From positions 1 to 13,347 of the forward strand of contig JADGRS010000039.1 in NCBI GenBank assembly GCA_017880705.1: a DNA stretch of 13,347 nucleotides. The letters run 5' to 3'. This DNA comes from Burkholderiales bacterium. Lineage in GTDB: Bacteria > Pseudomonadota > Gammaproteobacteria > Burkholderiales > Usitatibacteraceae. This document shows, piece by piece, positions 1 through 6,864 of this stretch (the stretch's first letter is position 1; the number at the start of each line of letters is the position of its first letter). Under the pieces are notes generated by a model, which ran no database searches, was not told where the DNA came from, and was given only the letters and a program-made list of their open reading frames with translations. The position numbers were made by a program, and so were the translations under genes.

Positions 1-322
1 GATCGAAGAAGCAGCCGAGCTCGTTCTCCAGCTCGTGGATGCGCTCCACGGCCTTGGTGACGAGCGTCCACGCAAGGTTCTGGTCGGAAAGCCACTTGCC
101 GCCCTCGATCGTGTCCATGAAGTGGCGCTCCACCGAATCCCCGGGCGCGAGCGCGACGTTGTATCCGCCCTGGACCATGCGCGTGCATCCGCACTTTCCG
201 AGGAGGCCCTTCACGGCGATGGTCACCGAGAGCGCGGGCGCGCGGCGCTTCGCGTGCAGCGCCGCGAAGAGTCCCGCCCCGCCCGCGCCGAGAACGAGGA
301 CGTCGGTGGCGATGCGCCTCAC
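1..322 (-). CDS. FAD-binding flavoprotein of the SdhA/FrdA/aspartate oxidase family (partial, C-terminus outside window)
   Basis: The first 107 residues of a flavoprotein dehydrogenase or reductase are present; the rest lies beyond base 1. A GTG start at 322 overlaps the stop of the TRAP permease gene by four bases (GTGA), so the two are translationally coupled. Residues 7-17 form the N-terminal beta strand and the GAGGAG dinucleotide-binding loop, and residues 51-58 (QGGYNVAL) match the FAD-contacting stretch of succinate dehydrogenase flavoproteins. The block at about 75-90 (DTIEGGKWLSDQ) is also typical of the family. In SdhA/FrdA a His seven residues before the GG pair binds FAD covalently; here that position is Cys46 (CTRMVQGG). 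FAD is therefore probably held noncovalently, as in aspartate oxidase. The substrate cannot be read from this part. It could be the missing flavoprotein partner of the iron-sulfur and anchor subunits at 8.75-10.1 kb, or a soluble enzyme acting on the TRAP substrate. Confidence 0.85.
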   Translation of the reverse strand, partial: MRRIATDVLVLGAGGAGLFAALHAKRRAPALSVTIAVKGLLGKCGCTRMVQGGYNVALAPGDSVERHFMDTIEGGKWLSDQNLAWTLVTKAVERIHELENELGCFFD

Positions 323-2277
323 GCGGGCGCCGCGATCCGGCCGCGAATCACCTGCAGCACGATCGCGCCGATGGCGATGGCGAGCCCCACGACGTCGAAC
401 GTGTCGCTGGGCGCGATCACGAGCAGCCCACCCGCGACCAGCATCGAGCGCTCGAGCCAGGTCGTCTTGCGAAGCGCCCACCCCTGCAGCCCCGCGGCGA
501 GCGCCGCGATCGCGACGAAGCACATGAAGACGACCCATGAGACCTGCAGCCACGTCGCGCCCGCGGGAAGCTTGAGGAGCACGCCCGCGCCGAGCGGATC
601 GAGGACGAAGAAGAACGGCACCACGAATGCGGGCATCGTGTACTTCCACGCCTGCATCGTGGTCTTGTACGGATCGCCGCCGGTGATCGCGGCCGCGGCG
701 AACGGCGAAAGCGCCGTCGGCGGCGAGACCTCCGAGAGGAGCGCGTAGTAGAAGATGAACATGTGCGCGGCGAAATCCGGCACGCCGAGCTGGATCATCG
801 CGGGCGCCGCGATCACCGCGCAGATGATGTACGAGGCCGTGACCGGGACCGCCAACCCCACGATCCACACGATGAGTGCCACGTAGAGCGCGGTGAGCGC
901 GAGGCTCCCCCCCGCGTAGGCGAGGACGATCGACGAGAACTTCAGGCCCAGGCCGGTCAGCGTGACGACCCCCACGATAATCCCCGCGGCCGCGCACGTC
1001 GCGGCGACGCTCAGCACGCCATTGGTGCCTGCCGCCATCGCCTTCACGACGCGCGACGGAACCATCGCCGTCTCGCGGCGGAAGAAGCTCACCGCGAACG
1101 CGGTCACCGTCGCCCAAAAAACGCTCAGGGTCGGCGAGAAGCCCCACAGCATGAAGATGACGATGGAGACGAGCGAGAGGAAGTGGTACCAATAGCGCTT
1201 GGCGAGCGTCCACGCGCTCTCGGCCACCGCGAACGCCGCCTCGCTCATCCCGTACTTGCGCGCGTCGAGCTCGACCATCAGGAAGAGCGAGAAGTAATAC
1301 AGGATGGTCGGGATCGTCGCCATCTTGATCACTTCGAGATACGAGATGTTCAGGTACTCGGCGATGATGAAGGCGGCCGCGCCCAGCACCGGCGGCGAGA
1401 GGATCGCCCCCAGGCCTCCCGCGGCGAGAAGCCCCCCGGCCGCCTCCTTCGCGTAGCCCGACTTCTTGAGCATCGGATAGGCGACCGTGCCGATCGTGAC
1501 CGTCGTCGCGACACCCGAGCCCGAAGGACCGCCGAGGAGGAACGAGGCGAGCACCACCGCGCGGCCGGCGCTCGTGGGCTTGCCGCCGAGGAGCGCGAAG
1601 GAAAAATCGAGGAAGAAGCGCCCCGCCCCCGAGTAGTCGAGGAACGCGCCGTAGATGGTGAAGAGGATGATCAACGTCGCCGACACGTCGACGGCGGTGC
1701 CGAAGATCCCCTCGAGGGTCATGTACATGTGGCCCACGAGGCGCGAGACGTCGTAGCCGCGGTGGGTCCACGGCGCCGGCAGCCCCGGGCCGACGCAGGC
1801 GTAGATGAGGAAGCCGCCGATGATGATCGGCATCACCCATCCGGTCGTGCGCCGCACGGCCTCGATCACGAGCGCCATCAACGCGATCCCGAAGAACATG
1901 TCGAGCCGGGTGGGATTGGTCGTGCGGTCCATGAAGTCGTCGCCGCTCCAGACCATGTACACGATGACGACCACCGCGAGCGCCGCGCAGGCCACGTCCC
2001 ACCACATGAGGCGGTGGCGATAGCGCTTCGCGATCGGGAAGAGCATGTACGAGAGGAAGAGCACGATCCCGACGTGGATCTCGCGCAGCCAGTCGGTGCG
2101 CACGATCGAGTAGGCGGCGTAGAGGTGGAACGCGGAGCTCGCGACCGCGACCGCCGTGAGGAGCGCGGCGAGCCAGCCGCCATAGCGGTTGAACCGGCCC
2201 TCCTCCTCCTCGATGAATTCCTCGACCTTCTTGAGCTGCGCTTCCGACAGCTCCCCGCCCGTCGCCAGCTCAGGCAT
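319..2277 (-). CDS. TRAP transporter fused permease subunit (4TM/12TM, DctQM-type)
   Basis: This 652-residue inner-membrane protein combines the small (DctQ-like) and large (DctM-like) permease parts of a TRAP transporter in one chain. It has a charged N-terminal stretch rich in Glu (residues 10-27), a first group of four to five membrane segments, then a long DctM part. The DctM signature is clear at about residues 245-300: a Gly/Ser-rich loop (GGPSGSGVATT), TIGTVAYPMLKKSGY, then a Gly-rich repeat and SPPVLGAAAF. A second SPPTALSPFAAAA stretch near residue 515 is the inverted-repeat counterpart. The start is supported by GGAGG nine bases upstream. Fused TRAP permeases usually work with a TAXI-type periplasmic binding protein and take up organic acids using a Na+ or H+ gradient. 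No such binding protein gene is in the window. The gene overlaps the flavoprotein gene by four bases, so substrate uptake and oxidation or reduction are probably linked. Confidence 0.95.
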   Translation of the reverse strand: MPELATGGELSEAQLKKVEEFIEEEEGRFNRYGGWLAALLTAVAVASSAFHLYAAYSIVRTDWLREIHVGIVLFLSYMLFPIAKRYRHRLMWWDVACAALAVVVIVYMVWSGDDFMDRTTNPTRLDMFFGIALMALVIEAVRRTTGWVMPIIIGGFLIYACVGPGLPAPWTHRGYDVSRLVGHMYMTLEGIFGTAVDVSATLIILFTIYGAFLDYSGAGRFFLDFSFALLGGKPTSAGRAVVLASFLLGGPSGSGVATTVTIGTVAYPMLKKSGYAKEAAGGLLAAGGLGAILSPPVLGAAAFIIAEYLNISYLEVIKMATIPTILYYFSLFLMVELDARKYGMSEAAFAVAESAWTLAKRYWYHFLSLVSIVIFMLWGFSPTLSVFWATVTAFAVSFFRRETAMVPSRVVKAMAAGTNGVLSVAATCAAAGIIVGVVTLTGLGLKFSSIVLAYAGGSLALTALYVALIVWIVGLAVPVTASYIICAVIAAPAMIQLGVPDFAAHMFIFYYALLSEVSPPTALSPFAAAAITGGDPYKTTMQAWKYTMPAFVVPFFFVLDPLGAGVLLKLPAGATWLQVSWVVFMCFVAIAALAAGLQGWALRKTTWLERSMLVAGGLLVIAPSDTFDVVGLAIAIGAIVLQVIRGRIAAPA

Positions 2278-2318
2278 CGCCTCACCCCTCCGTGCGCCCT
2301 CGTCTCGGGGCTGGAGGC

Positions 2319-2347
2319 ATTATGAGGTCAGGCGAAATTGGTGTAAG
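2319..2347 (-). promoter_or_regulatory. Candidate sigma-70 promoter for the TRAP permease and flavoprotein genes
   Basis: On the minus strand a CTTACA hexamer (2342-2347, four of six matches to TTGACA) is followed after 17 bases by CATAAT (2319-2324, five of six matches to TATAAT). Transcription would begin near 2312, leaving a leader of about 35 bases that contains the GGAGG ribosome site at 2287-2291. This is a consensus match by eye and has not been tested. Confidence 0.45.
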
Positions 2348-2360
2348 GTACGAATTTCGC
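2332..2360. repeat. Perfect inverted repeat, likely operator over the TRAP promoter -35 region
   Basis: The arms GCGAAATT (2332-2339) and AATTTCGC (2353-2360) are perfect inverted copies with 13 bases between them. They flank the candidate -35 hexamer. The left arm falls in the promoter spacer, and the right arm reaches the end of the TPR gene. The AT-rich arms stand out in this GC-rich DNA. There is no T run after either arm, so a regulator-binding site is more likely than a terminator. Confidence 0.45.
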
Positions 2361-2361
2361 G

Positions 2362-3567
2362 TCAAGCCCTCGCGTTAAGTATCCACAACCGCGCGAGGTC
2401 CGCGGTGCCGTCGCTGCCCTGCACGGTCCTCAGGGTCTGCACGCCCCTGTTCTTGTGGCCCGCGTAGATCTGCGCCTCGCCGAAGCGAAGCTTCGCATCC
2501 TCGGGGCGCTTCAGGCCGCCTTTCTTGATGCCCTGCTCGATGAGCGCGAGTCCCTTGTCGGCATTGCCTTCGTAGACGTAGTTCAGGCCCACCTTCACGA
2601 GGTCGTTGCCGTCCTTGGCGGCGAGCGCATCGCGCTCGTCCTTGGCGCGGTTCCTCTGCGACTCGCCGAGGTCCTTCATCACCAGATCGCGCAAGCGCTG
2701 GTGGCGCCCGGCGTCAGGGCCCTGCCCGAGCGCCTTCACTTCGTAGCCCTTGTCGACGATGACCTTGGCCTCGGCGGGAGTTCCCGCCTGGAGCGCGAGC
2801 TGCGCCATCTCGAGGTAATCGTTGGTGCTGTTGAGGTTGCCGGTGGCGAGCCGCAAGCGATAGACGTTCACGCCGAGGCGCTCGGAGAAGCCGGGCTTCT
2901 TCTGCACGCGCGAGAGGAGGTCCGTCCAGTATTCCTTCTTCGGGTAGCTCACCACGAGCTTCTCGATCGCGCTCACGTATCCGGCCGTGTCCTTCTGGCG
3001 CAGGTAGCAGTTGGCGAGGATCTGCAGCTCCTCTTCCGAGGCGTGCCGGTCCTCGGCCCCGGCGAGCATCTTGTTCACGCTCGCGCAGTCGTTGCCCAGG
3101 TAGTAGCTTTGCAGCAGCACGGTGCGCATCGCGGGATCGGTGCCGCCTTCCTTGAAGTAGCGCTGCGACCACTGCGCCGCCCTCGGGTAGTCCTTGGCCT
3201 TGTAGTTGTTGACGGCGATCGCCTGGACCATCGTGAGCGCATCGCGCCCGCTCACCTTTCCGGAGCTGAGCACCGCCTCGAACGCCTTGTTGGCGCCCTC
3301 GATGTCGCCCGCGGCGGCGGCGACGCTGCCACGCATGCGCAGCACGAGGAAGCTCTCGTTGGGAGTCTTGTTGGCGACGGCGTCGGCCTCGTTCACCTTC
3401 TGGAGCGCCTCGCGGGCCTTGCCCGAGCGCATGAGGTTCGTCGCCTCCTGGAGGGGCTTGCCGACTTCCGGCCGCACCGCGTCGGTCTTCTGCGCGACGG
3501 CTTCGAGCCCTGCCGCGCCGAACATGAGCGCGGCGCACAGCACCGCGTGCGGGCGTCCGAGTTTCAT
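2362..3567 (-). CDS. Secreted tetratricopeptide-repeat protein of the TonB operon
   Basis: The 401-residue product begins with a classical signal peptide (MKLGRPHAVLCAALMFGAAG, cleavage likely near the AQ at residue 25-26), so it should be periplasmic. The mature part is helical with degenerate TPR-like units: residues 40-70 (EATNLMRSGKAREALQKVNEA), 80-100 (AAAAGDIEGANKAFEAVLSS), 115-140 (YKAKDYPRAAQWSQRYF) and near 325-350 (NYVYEGNADKGLALIEQGI). No catalytic motif was seen. The ATG is preceded by AGGAG, which overlaps the stop of the upstream exbD, so the gene is the last member of the tonB-exbB-exbD-exbD operon. A scaffold or assembly role for the TonB machinery or its receptor is an inference from position; the exact function is unknown. 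Confidence 0.85.
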   Translation of the reverse strand: MKLGRPHAVLCAALMFGAAGLEAVAQKTDAVRPEVGKPLQEATNLMRSGKAREALQKVNEADAVANKTPNESFLVLRMRGSVAAAAGDIEGANKAFEAVLSSGKVSGRDALTMVQAIAVNNYKAKDYPRAAQWSQRYFKEGGTDPAMRTVLLQSYYLGNDCASVNKMLAGAEDRHASEEELQILANCYLRQKDTAGYVSAIEKLVVSYPKKEYWTDLLSRVQKKPGFSERLGVNVYRLRLATGNLNSTNDYLEMAQLALQAGTPAEAKVIVDKGYEVKALGQGPDAGRHQRLRDLVMKDLGESQRNRAKDERDALAAKDGNDLVKVGLNYVYEGNADKGLALIEQGIKKGGLKRPEDAKLRFGEAQIYAGHKNRGVQTLRTVQGSDGTADLARLWILNARA

Positions 3568-3577
3568 TGCGTATCTC

Positions 3578-4003
3578 CTAGTCCAGGAACTGCTCGGCGC
3601 CGATCAATCCGATCTTCGTGACGCCGAGGCGCTGCGCCGCGGCCATCACGTGCGCGACGTACTTGTACGCGACCAGCTTGTTCGGGCGGAGGTGGAACTC
3701 GGGCTGCACCGGCATCGCCGCCGCGTTCGTGAACTTTGCGTCGAGCGTGGGACGGTCGACCTGGTCGCCGTTCCACAGGATCGTGCCGTCGAAGTCCACC
3801 TCGATCGTGACCACCACCGGCGGCTCCAGCGGGGGCGGCGGATTGCCCACCGGCATGTTGAGCTTCACGGCGTGCGTCTGGATCGGGATCGTGATGATCA
3901 GCATGATAAGGAGCACCAGCATCACGTCGATCAAGGGCGTCGTGTTGATGTCGACCATGACCTCGGGATCGCCGCCTGCGCCACTGCCTACGTTCATTGC
4001 CAT
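3578..4003 (-). CDS. exbD: ExbD/TolR-type biopolymer transport protein (second copy)
   Basis: A 141-residue protein with the ExbD layout: a short cytoplasmic N-terminus, one membrane segment at about residues 22-43, and a periplasmic domain. The motif INTTPLIDVMLVLLI carries the family's proton-relay aspartate at Asp26. After the membrane segment comes a proline-rich stretch (GNPPPPLEPP, about 53-62). The periplasmic domain ends with the KIGLIGAEQFLD tail. The start has GAGGAAA upstream and lies 19 bases after the first exbD. It differs clearly from that neighbour outside the membrane motif, so the pair is not a recent duplication. It should form the ExbB-ExbD motor that uses the proton gradient to power TonB. 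Confidence 0.93.
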   Translation of the reverse strand: MAMNVGSGAGGDPEVMVDINTTPLIDVMLVLLIMLIITIPIQTHAVKLNMPVGNPPPPLEPPVVVTIEVDFDGTILWNGDQVDRPTLDAKFTNAAAMPVQPEFHLRPNKLVAYKYVAHVMAAAQRLGVTKIGLIGAEQFLD

Positions 4004-4022
4004 TGCATGTTTCCTCGTTCGC

Positions 4023-4466
4023 CTAGCCGCCCGCGAGGGCGCGCTCGGGAGGCTCGGTGATGAAGCCGATCTTGAGGATCGACGCGCGCTGGCAGGTGGC
4101 CACCACCTTGCCGATAGACTCGTAGCGCGCCTCGGAGTCGGCGCGGATGTGCACCTCGGGCTGCGGCACCATCACCGCGACCCTCTTCAGCTTCTCGAAG
4201 AGCGCCTTGGAATCCTTCAGGTATTCCATGCCCCAGAAGACGTCGCCGTCCTTGTTCACCGCGATGACGATGTTCTCGGGCTTGGTCTGCGTCGGGACGT
4301 TGCGCTCCTTCGGCAGCACGAGCGGCACCTGCTGCACGATCGCCGGGATCGTGATGAGGAAGATGATGAGCAGCACCAGCATCACGTCCACCAGCGGCGT
4401 GGTATTGATGGCGGCCATGACCTCCTGCTCGCCCTCGGCGACGTCCTGGCCGACGGTCATTGCCAT
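4023..4466 (-). CDS. exbD: ExbD/TolR-type biopolymer transport protein (first copy)
   Basis: A 147-residue ExbD homologue with one membrane segment at about residues 23-45 and the conserved proton-relay Asp27 in INTTPLVDVMLVLLI. The periplasmic part (residues 46-147) includes the usual beta-strand block (ENIVIAVNKDGDVFWG) and the helix-strand end around KIGFITEPP. Its ATG lies four bases after the exbB stop, so translation is likely coupled to exbB. Operons with two consecutive exbD genes are known in other proteobacteria. The two products may form a heteromeric ExbD pair or serve different TonB proteins; the sequence does not settle this. Confidence 0.94.
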   Translation of the reverse strand: MAMTVGQDVAEGEQEVMAAINTTPLVDVMLVLLIIFLITIPAIVQQVPLVLPKERNVPTQTKPENIVIAVNKDGDVFWGMEYLKDSKALFEKLKRVAVMVPQPEVHIRADSEARYESIGKVVATCQRASILKIGFITEPPERALAGG

Positions 4467-4470
4467 GGCG

Positions 4471-5376
4471 TTATCTCGCCGCGGCCGCAGCGGGCGCGCG
4501 TTTCGTGGTGCCGCCGCCGCTCACGAGGACCATGTGCAGGTCCGCGCCGAATGCGCGCAGCTGCTCGTTCGCGACCTTGTTGCGGCGCACGAGCCAGTTG
4601 TAGCCGAGCACCGCCGGCACCGCGACCGCGAGGCCGAAGGCCGTCATGATGAGCGCCTCGCCCACGGGGCCCGCGACCTTGTCGATCGAGGCCTGGCCCG
4701 CGATGCCGATGGCGGTCAGCGCGTGGTAGATGCCCCACACCGTGCCGAAGAGGCCGACGAAGGGAGAGGTCGAGCCGACGGTCGCGAGAAAGGCGAGGCC
4801 GTCCTGGAGCCGCGAGGTCACGTTTTCGACGGCGCGCTGCAGCGACATCGTGACCCAGGTGTTCAGGTCGATCTGCTCGAGGAGCTTGCCCTCGTGGTGC
4901 ATCGTGGACTTGACGCCGCTTTCCGCGATGTAGCGGTAGGGCGTGCCGTCCTTCAGCTGCTGGATGCCTTCCGGGATCGAGCCCGCGTTCCAGAACTTGG
5001 CCTGGACCTGGCGGTACTGGCCGAAGATCTTGGCCTGCTCGTAGACCTTCACGAACATGATGTACCACGAGCCCATCGACATGATGATGAGGATGATGAG
5101 CGTGCCGCGGGACACGAAGTCGCCGCCCCTCCACAGGGCCTCGAGGCCGTAGGGGTTCTCGATGATCTCCTTCTGCGAGCCGGCGTCGACGCCTGCGCCG
5201 GCGGGCGGCGCCGGGGTCGTGGCGGGAGCGGGAGTCGCATCGGCCGCGGGAGCCGCGGCGGGGGCCTGCGCCGCCTGGGCATGGGCGGCTCCGGGCACCG
5301 CGAGGAGCGCTGCCGCCGACACGAAGCCGACGATGACGGCGACGAGCAATGCGGGCAGACGTTTGATGGATTTCAT
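4471..5376 (-). CDS. exbB: ExbB/TolQ/MotA-family proton channel protein with N-terminal Ala/Pro extension
   Basis: I place the start at the ATG giving MKSIKRLPALL (301 residues), because GGAGA lies eight bases upstream and a signal-like hydrophobic segment follows directly. A longer reading from 5412 would add 12 residues and has less support. Residues 1-33 resemble a signal peptide ending AHA; residues 34-66 are an Ala/Pro-rich linker. The first ExbB membrane helix is at about 80-105. The hallmark channel region follows with GSTSPFVGLFGTVWGIYHAL and a third helix (GEALIMTAFGLAVAVPAVLGYNWLV). A cleaved or anchoring N-terminal segment before the linker is seen in longer ExbB variants. The protein would form the pentameric channel around ExbD that energises TonB. 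It sits 35 bases after tonB and four bases before exbD. Confidence 0.94.
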   Translation of the reverse strand: MKSIKRLPALLVAVIVGFVSAAALLAVPGAAHAQAAQAPAAAPAADATPAPATTPAPPAGAGVDAGSQKEIIENPYGLEALWRGGDFVSRGTLIILIIMSMGSWYIMFVKVYEQAKIFGQYRQVQAKFWNAGSIPEGIQQLKDGTPYRYIAESGVKSTMHHEGKLLEQIDLNTWVTMSLQRAVENVTSRLQDGLAFLATVGSTSPFVGLFGTVWGIYHALTAIGIAGQASIDKVAGPVGEALIMTAFGLAVAVPAVLGYNWLVRRNKVANEQLRAFGADLHMVLVSGGGTTKRAPAAAAAR

Positions 5377-5411
5377 TTGTTGGCTCTCCAATTGCTGGTG
5401 AATCCTGGACA

Positions 5412-6029
5412 TCAGTCCTTGAGGTTGAAGACGATTTCGTACTCACCGGTAAATCCCACCGGCTCGGGGTTGAATTTCCATTGCGACAGCGCGCGGATCA
5501 CTTCGCGATCGAAGATGCGGTTGGTGGACGACCGGATCTCGACGTTGGTGACGGTGCCGTTCGGCGCCACGTGGACCCAGGCGACCACGTTGCCGCTCAG
5601 GCCCTGGGAGATCGCCTGGCGCGGGAACTGGGGCTCGACGCGATAGCTCGCCTTGTACTCCTTGCGGATGGCGGGCTGCGCTTGCGGCTGGACCACCGGC
5701 GGCGGCCCGGGCGGGGGCCGCGCGGTCGTCACCGTCGTGATGGTGGGCGCCTGCTGGGAGATCTGCGGGATCTGGATGTTGATCTCGGGAGGGGGGATGA
5801 ACGGCGGCGGCGGCGCGGCGAGCTTGGGCGGCGGCGGCGGGGGCACGTCGGGCGGCGGCTTCTTGATCTCCTCGATGATCTTGGTCTCGATCGGCGGCTT
5901 CAAGACCTCGATCACCCTGCGCGCGAGTCCGTTGATCAGCGCATAGCCGATCACGAGGTGCAGCGCGACGACCATGGCGATGCTCGGCAGGTGCTTCACC
6001 GGGTTTCGCTCACGCTCTGCGTAGTTCAC
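5412..6029 (-). CDS. tonB: TonB-family energy transducer
   Basis: A GTG at 6029 is chosen because GGGAGGT stands six bases upstream; the reading frame continues to 6104 but that extension looks non-coding. The 205-residue product has a short cytoplasmic N-terminus and a membrane anchor at about residues 16-35 containing Ser16 and His24, comparable to the Ser/His face of other TonB anchors. A long proline-rich periplasmic spacer follows (about 46-125, with PPPDVPPPPPP and PPPGPPP runs). The C-terminal TonB domain is at about 128-205, with GNVVAWVHVAPNGTVTNVEI and VIRALSQWKFNPEP. It carries energy from ExbB-ExbD to outer-membrane receptors. It is the first gene of a five-gene operon with its own upstream region of about 216 bases. 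Confidence 0.95.
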   Translation of the reverse strand: MNYAERERNPVKHLPSIAMVVALHLVIGYALINGLARRVIEVLKPPIETKIIEEIKKPPPDVPPPPPPKLAAPPPPFIPPPEINIQIPQISQQAPTITTVTTARPPPGPPPVVQPQAQPAIRKEYKASYRVEPQFPRQAISQGLSGNVVAWVHVAPNGTVTNVEIRSSTNRIFDREVIRALSQWKFNPEPVGFTGEYEIVFNLKD

Positions 6030-6035
6030 TCTGCG

Positions 6036-6042
6036 ACCTCCC
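6036..6042 (-). promoter_or_regulatory. Ribosome binding site that fixes the GTG start of tonB
   Basis: The minus strand reads GGGAGGT here, six bases before the GTG at 6029. This near-perfect anti-16S match decides the start over the upstream ATG at 6104. Confidence 0.7.
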
Positions 6043-6136
6043 TCGACTGCGCGAAGACCACCGTTCGGGGTCCTGCCTGTTGCGGGCATGCCCTCGTGAG
6101 GCACGCCTGAAATTGGGGGCGGCGGCGAGGGGCGAG

Positions 6137-6164
6137 CCCCTGGCCGGATCGAATCCCCTGGCCG
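6137..6164. repeat. Two direct copies of CCCCTGGCCG spaced 18 bases apart
   Basis: Identical 10-base copies lie at 6137-6146 and 6155-6164, upstream of tonB. The spacing is somewhat under two helical turns. They could be regulator half-sites, but a chance repeat in GC-rich DNA is possible. Confidence 0.35.
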
Positions 6165-6219
6165 ATTTGCAAAACGCGCGAGTTTACCTTATTCCTTGTG
6201 GAAAAGGACAGCGGCTCAT

Positions 6220-6234
6220 CCCGCGTAACACGGG
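6220..6234 (-). terminator. Weak hairpin after the hydratase beta gene, possible terminator
   Basis: On the minus strand CCCGTG-TTA-CGCGGG can form a six-pair stem with one G-U pair, about 11 bases after the stop codon. A short TTTT run follows about a dozen bases later instead of directly, so intrinsic termination would be weak. Confidence 0.25.
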
Positions 6235-6245
6235 TCCAAGGGTGC

Positions 6246-6854
6246 TCATTTGACACCCAATCGCGCCAGCGTGTTCGCCCGGCGCCCCCGCGCCTTGCGG
6301 TCCACGGCGTCGTAAAGGCTTCCCCCATGGCTGTCCATCGCGACCAGCAGGGGCCCGAAGCCCCTCACGCGGAATTTCCACAGGGATTCGGGGTTCAGGT
6401 CGTCCAGGTCCACGTCCTCGATCGCCTCGATCCACGTCGTCTCGAGGGCCGCCGTGCCCCCGATGATCGCGAGGTAAGCCCCGCCCAGCTCGGCGAAGGC
6501 CGCGAGGGAGCCGGCACCGAGCCCTCCCTTGCCGATGAGAATGCGCACGCCCAGCTTCTCCATGAGGGGCCGCGTGAAGCGCTCCATGCGCGCCGACGTG
6601 GTGGTGCCCACGCAGATCGGGGCATAGCCCGTCGGATGCTCGCTCGACGGGGGAATCTTCCTCACGTTGGGCGCGGTGTGGATCGCCGCGTGGCCGCGCA
6701 TGTCGAAGCGGGTCGTGCGCCCCTTGTCGAAGAGCGCGATCTGGTTGGCGTCGCGAATGCCGAAGAGCGCGCCCTCGATGGTGACGGTGTCGTCCACCTT
6801 CAGCGCGCGCGCCTGCGCCTCGCTGACGGGCATGTGCAGGACGTGGTGCGTCAT
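6246..6854 (-). CDS. Class I fumarase-type hydratase, beta subunit (C-terminal domain protein)
   Basis: A 202-residue protein matching the C-terminal swivelling domain of iron-sulfur-dependent fumarase and tartrate dehydratase, encoded separately as in two-subunit enzymes. Diagnostic stretches are VGTTTSARMERF (about 82-93), which corresponds to the substrate-binding GPTTSxRM motif, then LIGKGGLGAG, and the end-domain LWKFRVRGFGPLLVAMDSHGGSLY. The Gly-Pro of the usual motif is Val-Gly here. The gene starts ten bases after the alpha subunit stop, with AGGCGA upstream, and is the last gene of the operon. With the alpha subunit it should add water reversibly to an unsaturated dicarboxylate. Fumarate to malate is the default; mesaconate or tartrate are alternatives. 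Confidence 0.9.
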   Translation of the reverse strand: MTHHVLHMPVSEAQARALKVDDTVTIEGALFGIRDANQIALFDKGRTTRFDMRGHAAIHTAPNVRKIPPSSEHPTGYAPICVGTTTSARMERFTRPLMEKLGVRILIGKGGLGAGSLAAFAELGGAYLAIIGGTAALETTWIEAIEDVDLDDLNPESLWKFRVRGFGPLLVAMDSHGGSLYDAVDRKARGRRANTLARLGVK

Positions 6855-6864
6855 CGCATGTCGC

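Larger units (their letters stand above)
6030..6245. other. Intergenic region between the hydratase beta gene and tonB
   Basis: This 216-base gap separates the two minus-strand operons and should hold the tonB promoter. It contains a short GC hairpin just after the upstream stop (6220-6234), a less GC-rich stretch at about 6165-6210, two direct copies of CCCCTGGCCG (6137-6146 and 6155-6164), and a tight hairpin AGGGG-CGAG-CCCCT (6128-6141). The best -10-like hexamer I see is TAAACT on the minus strand near 6183, with no good -35 partner. I do not see a Fur-box-like sequence. Confidence 0.6.

Noticed and set aside
763..2325. A long plus-strand open frame opposite the TRAP permease (and similar ones at 4147-5646, 6667-8157 and 11158-12627)
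   Set aside because: These are rich in Arg, His, Asp and Glu or otherwise low-complexity, have no recognisable domains, and lie exactly opposite well-supported genes. They are expected in GC-rich DNA.
2332..2360. The GCGAAATT/AATTTCGC inverted repeat as a terminator for the TonB operon
   Set aside because: The stem is AT-rich with a 13-base loop and no T run follows on the minus strand; it overlaps promoter-like hexamers, so an operator fits better.
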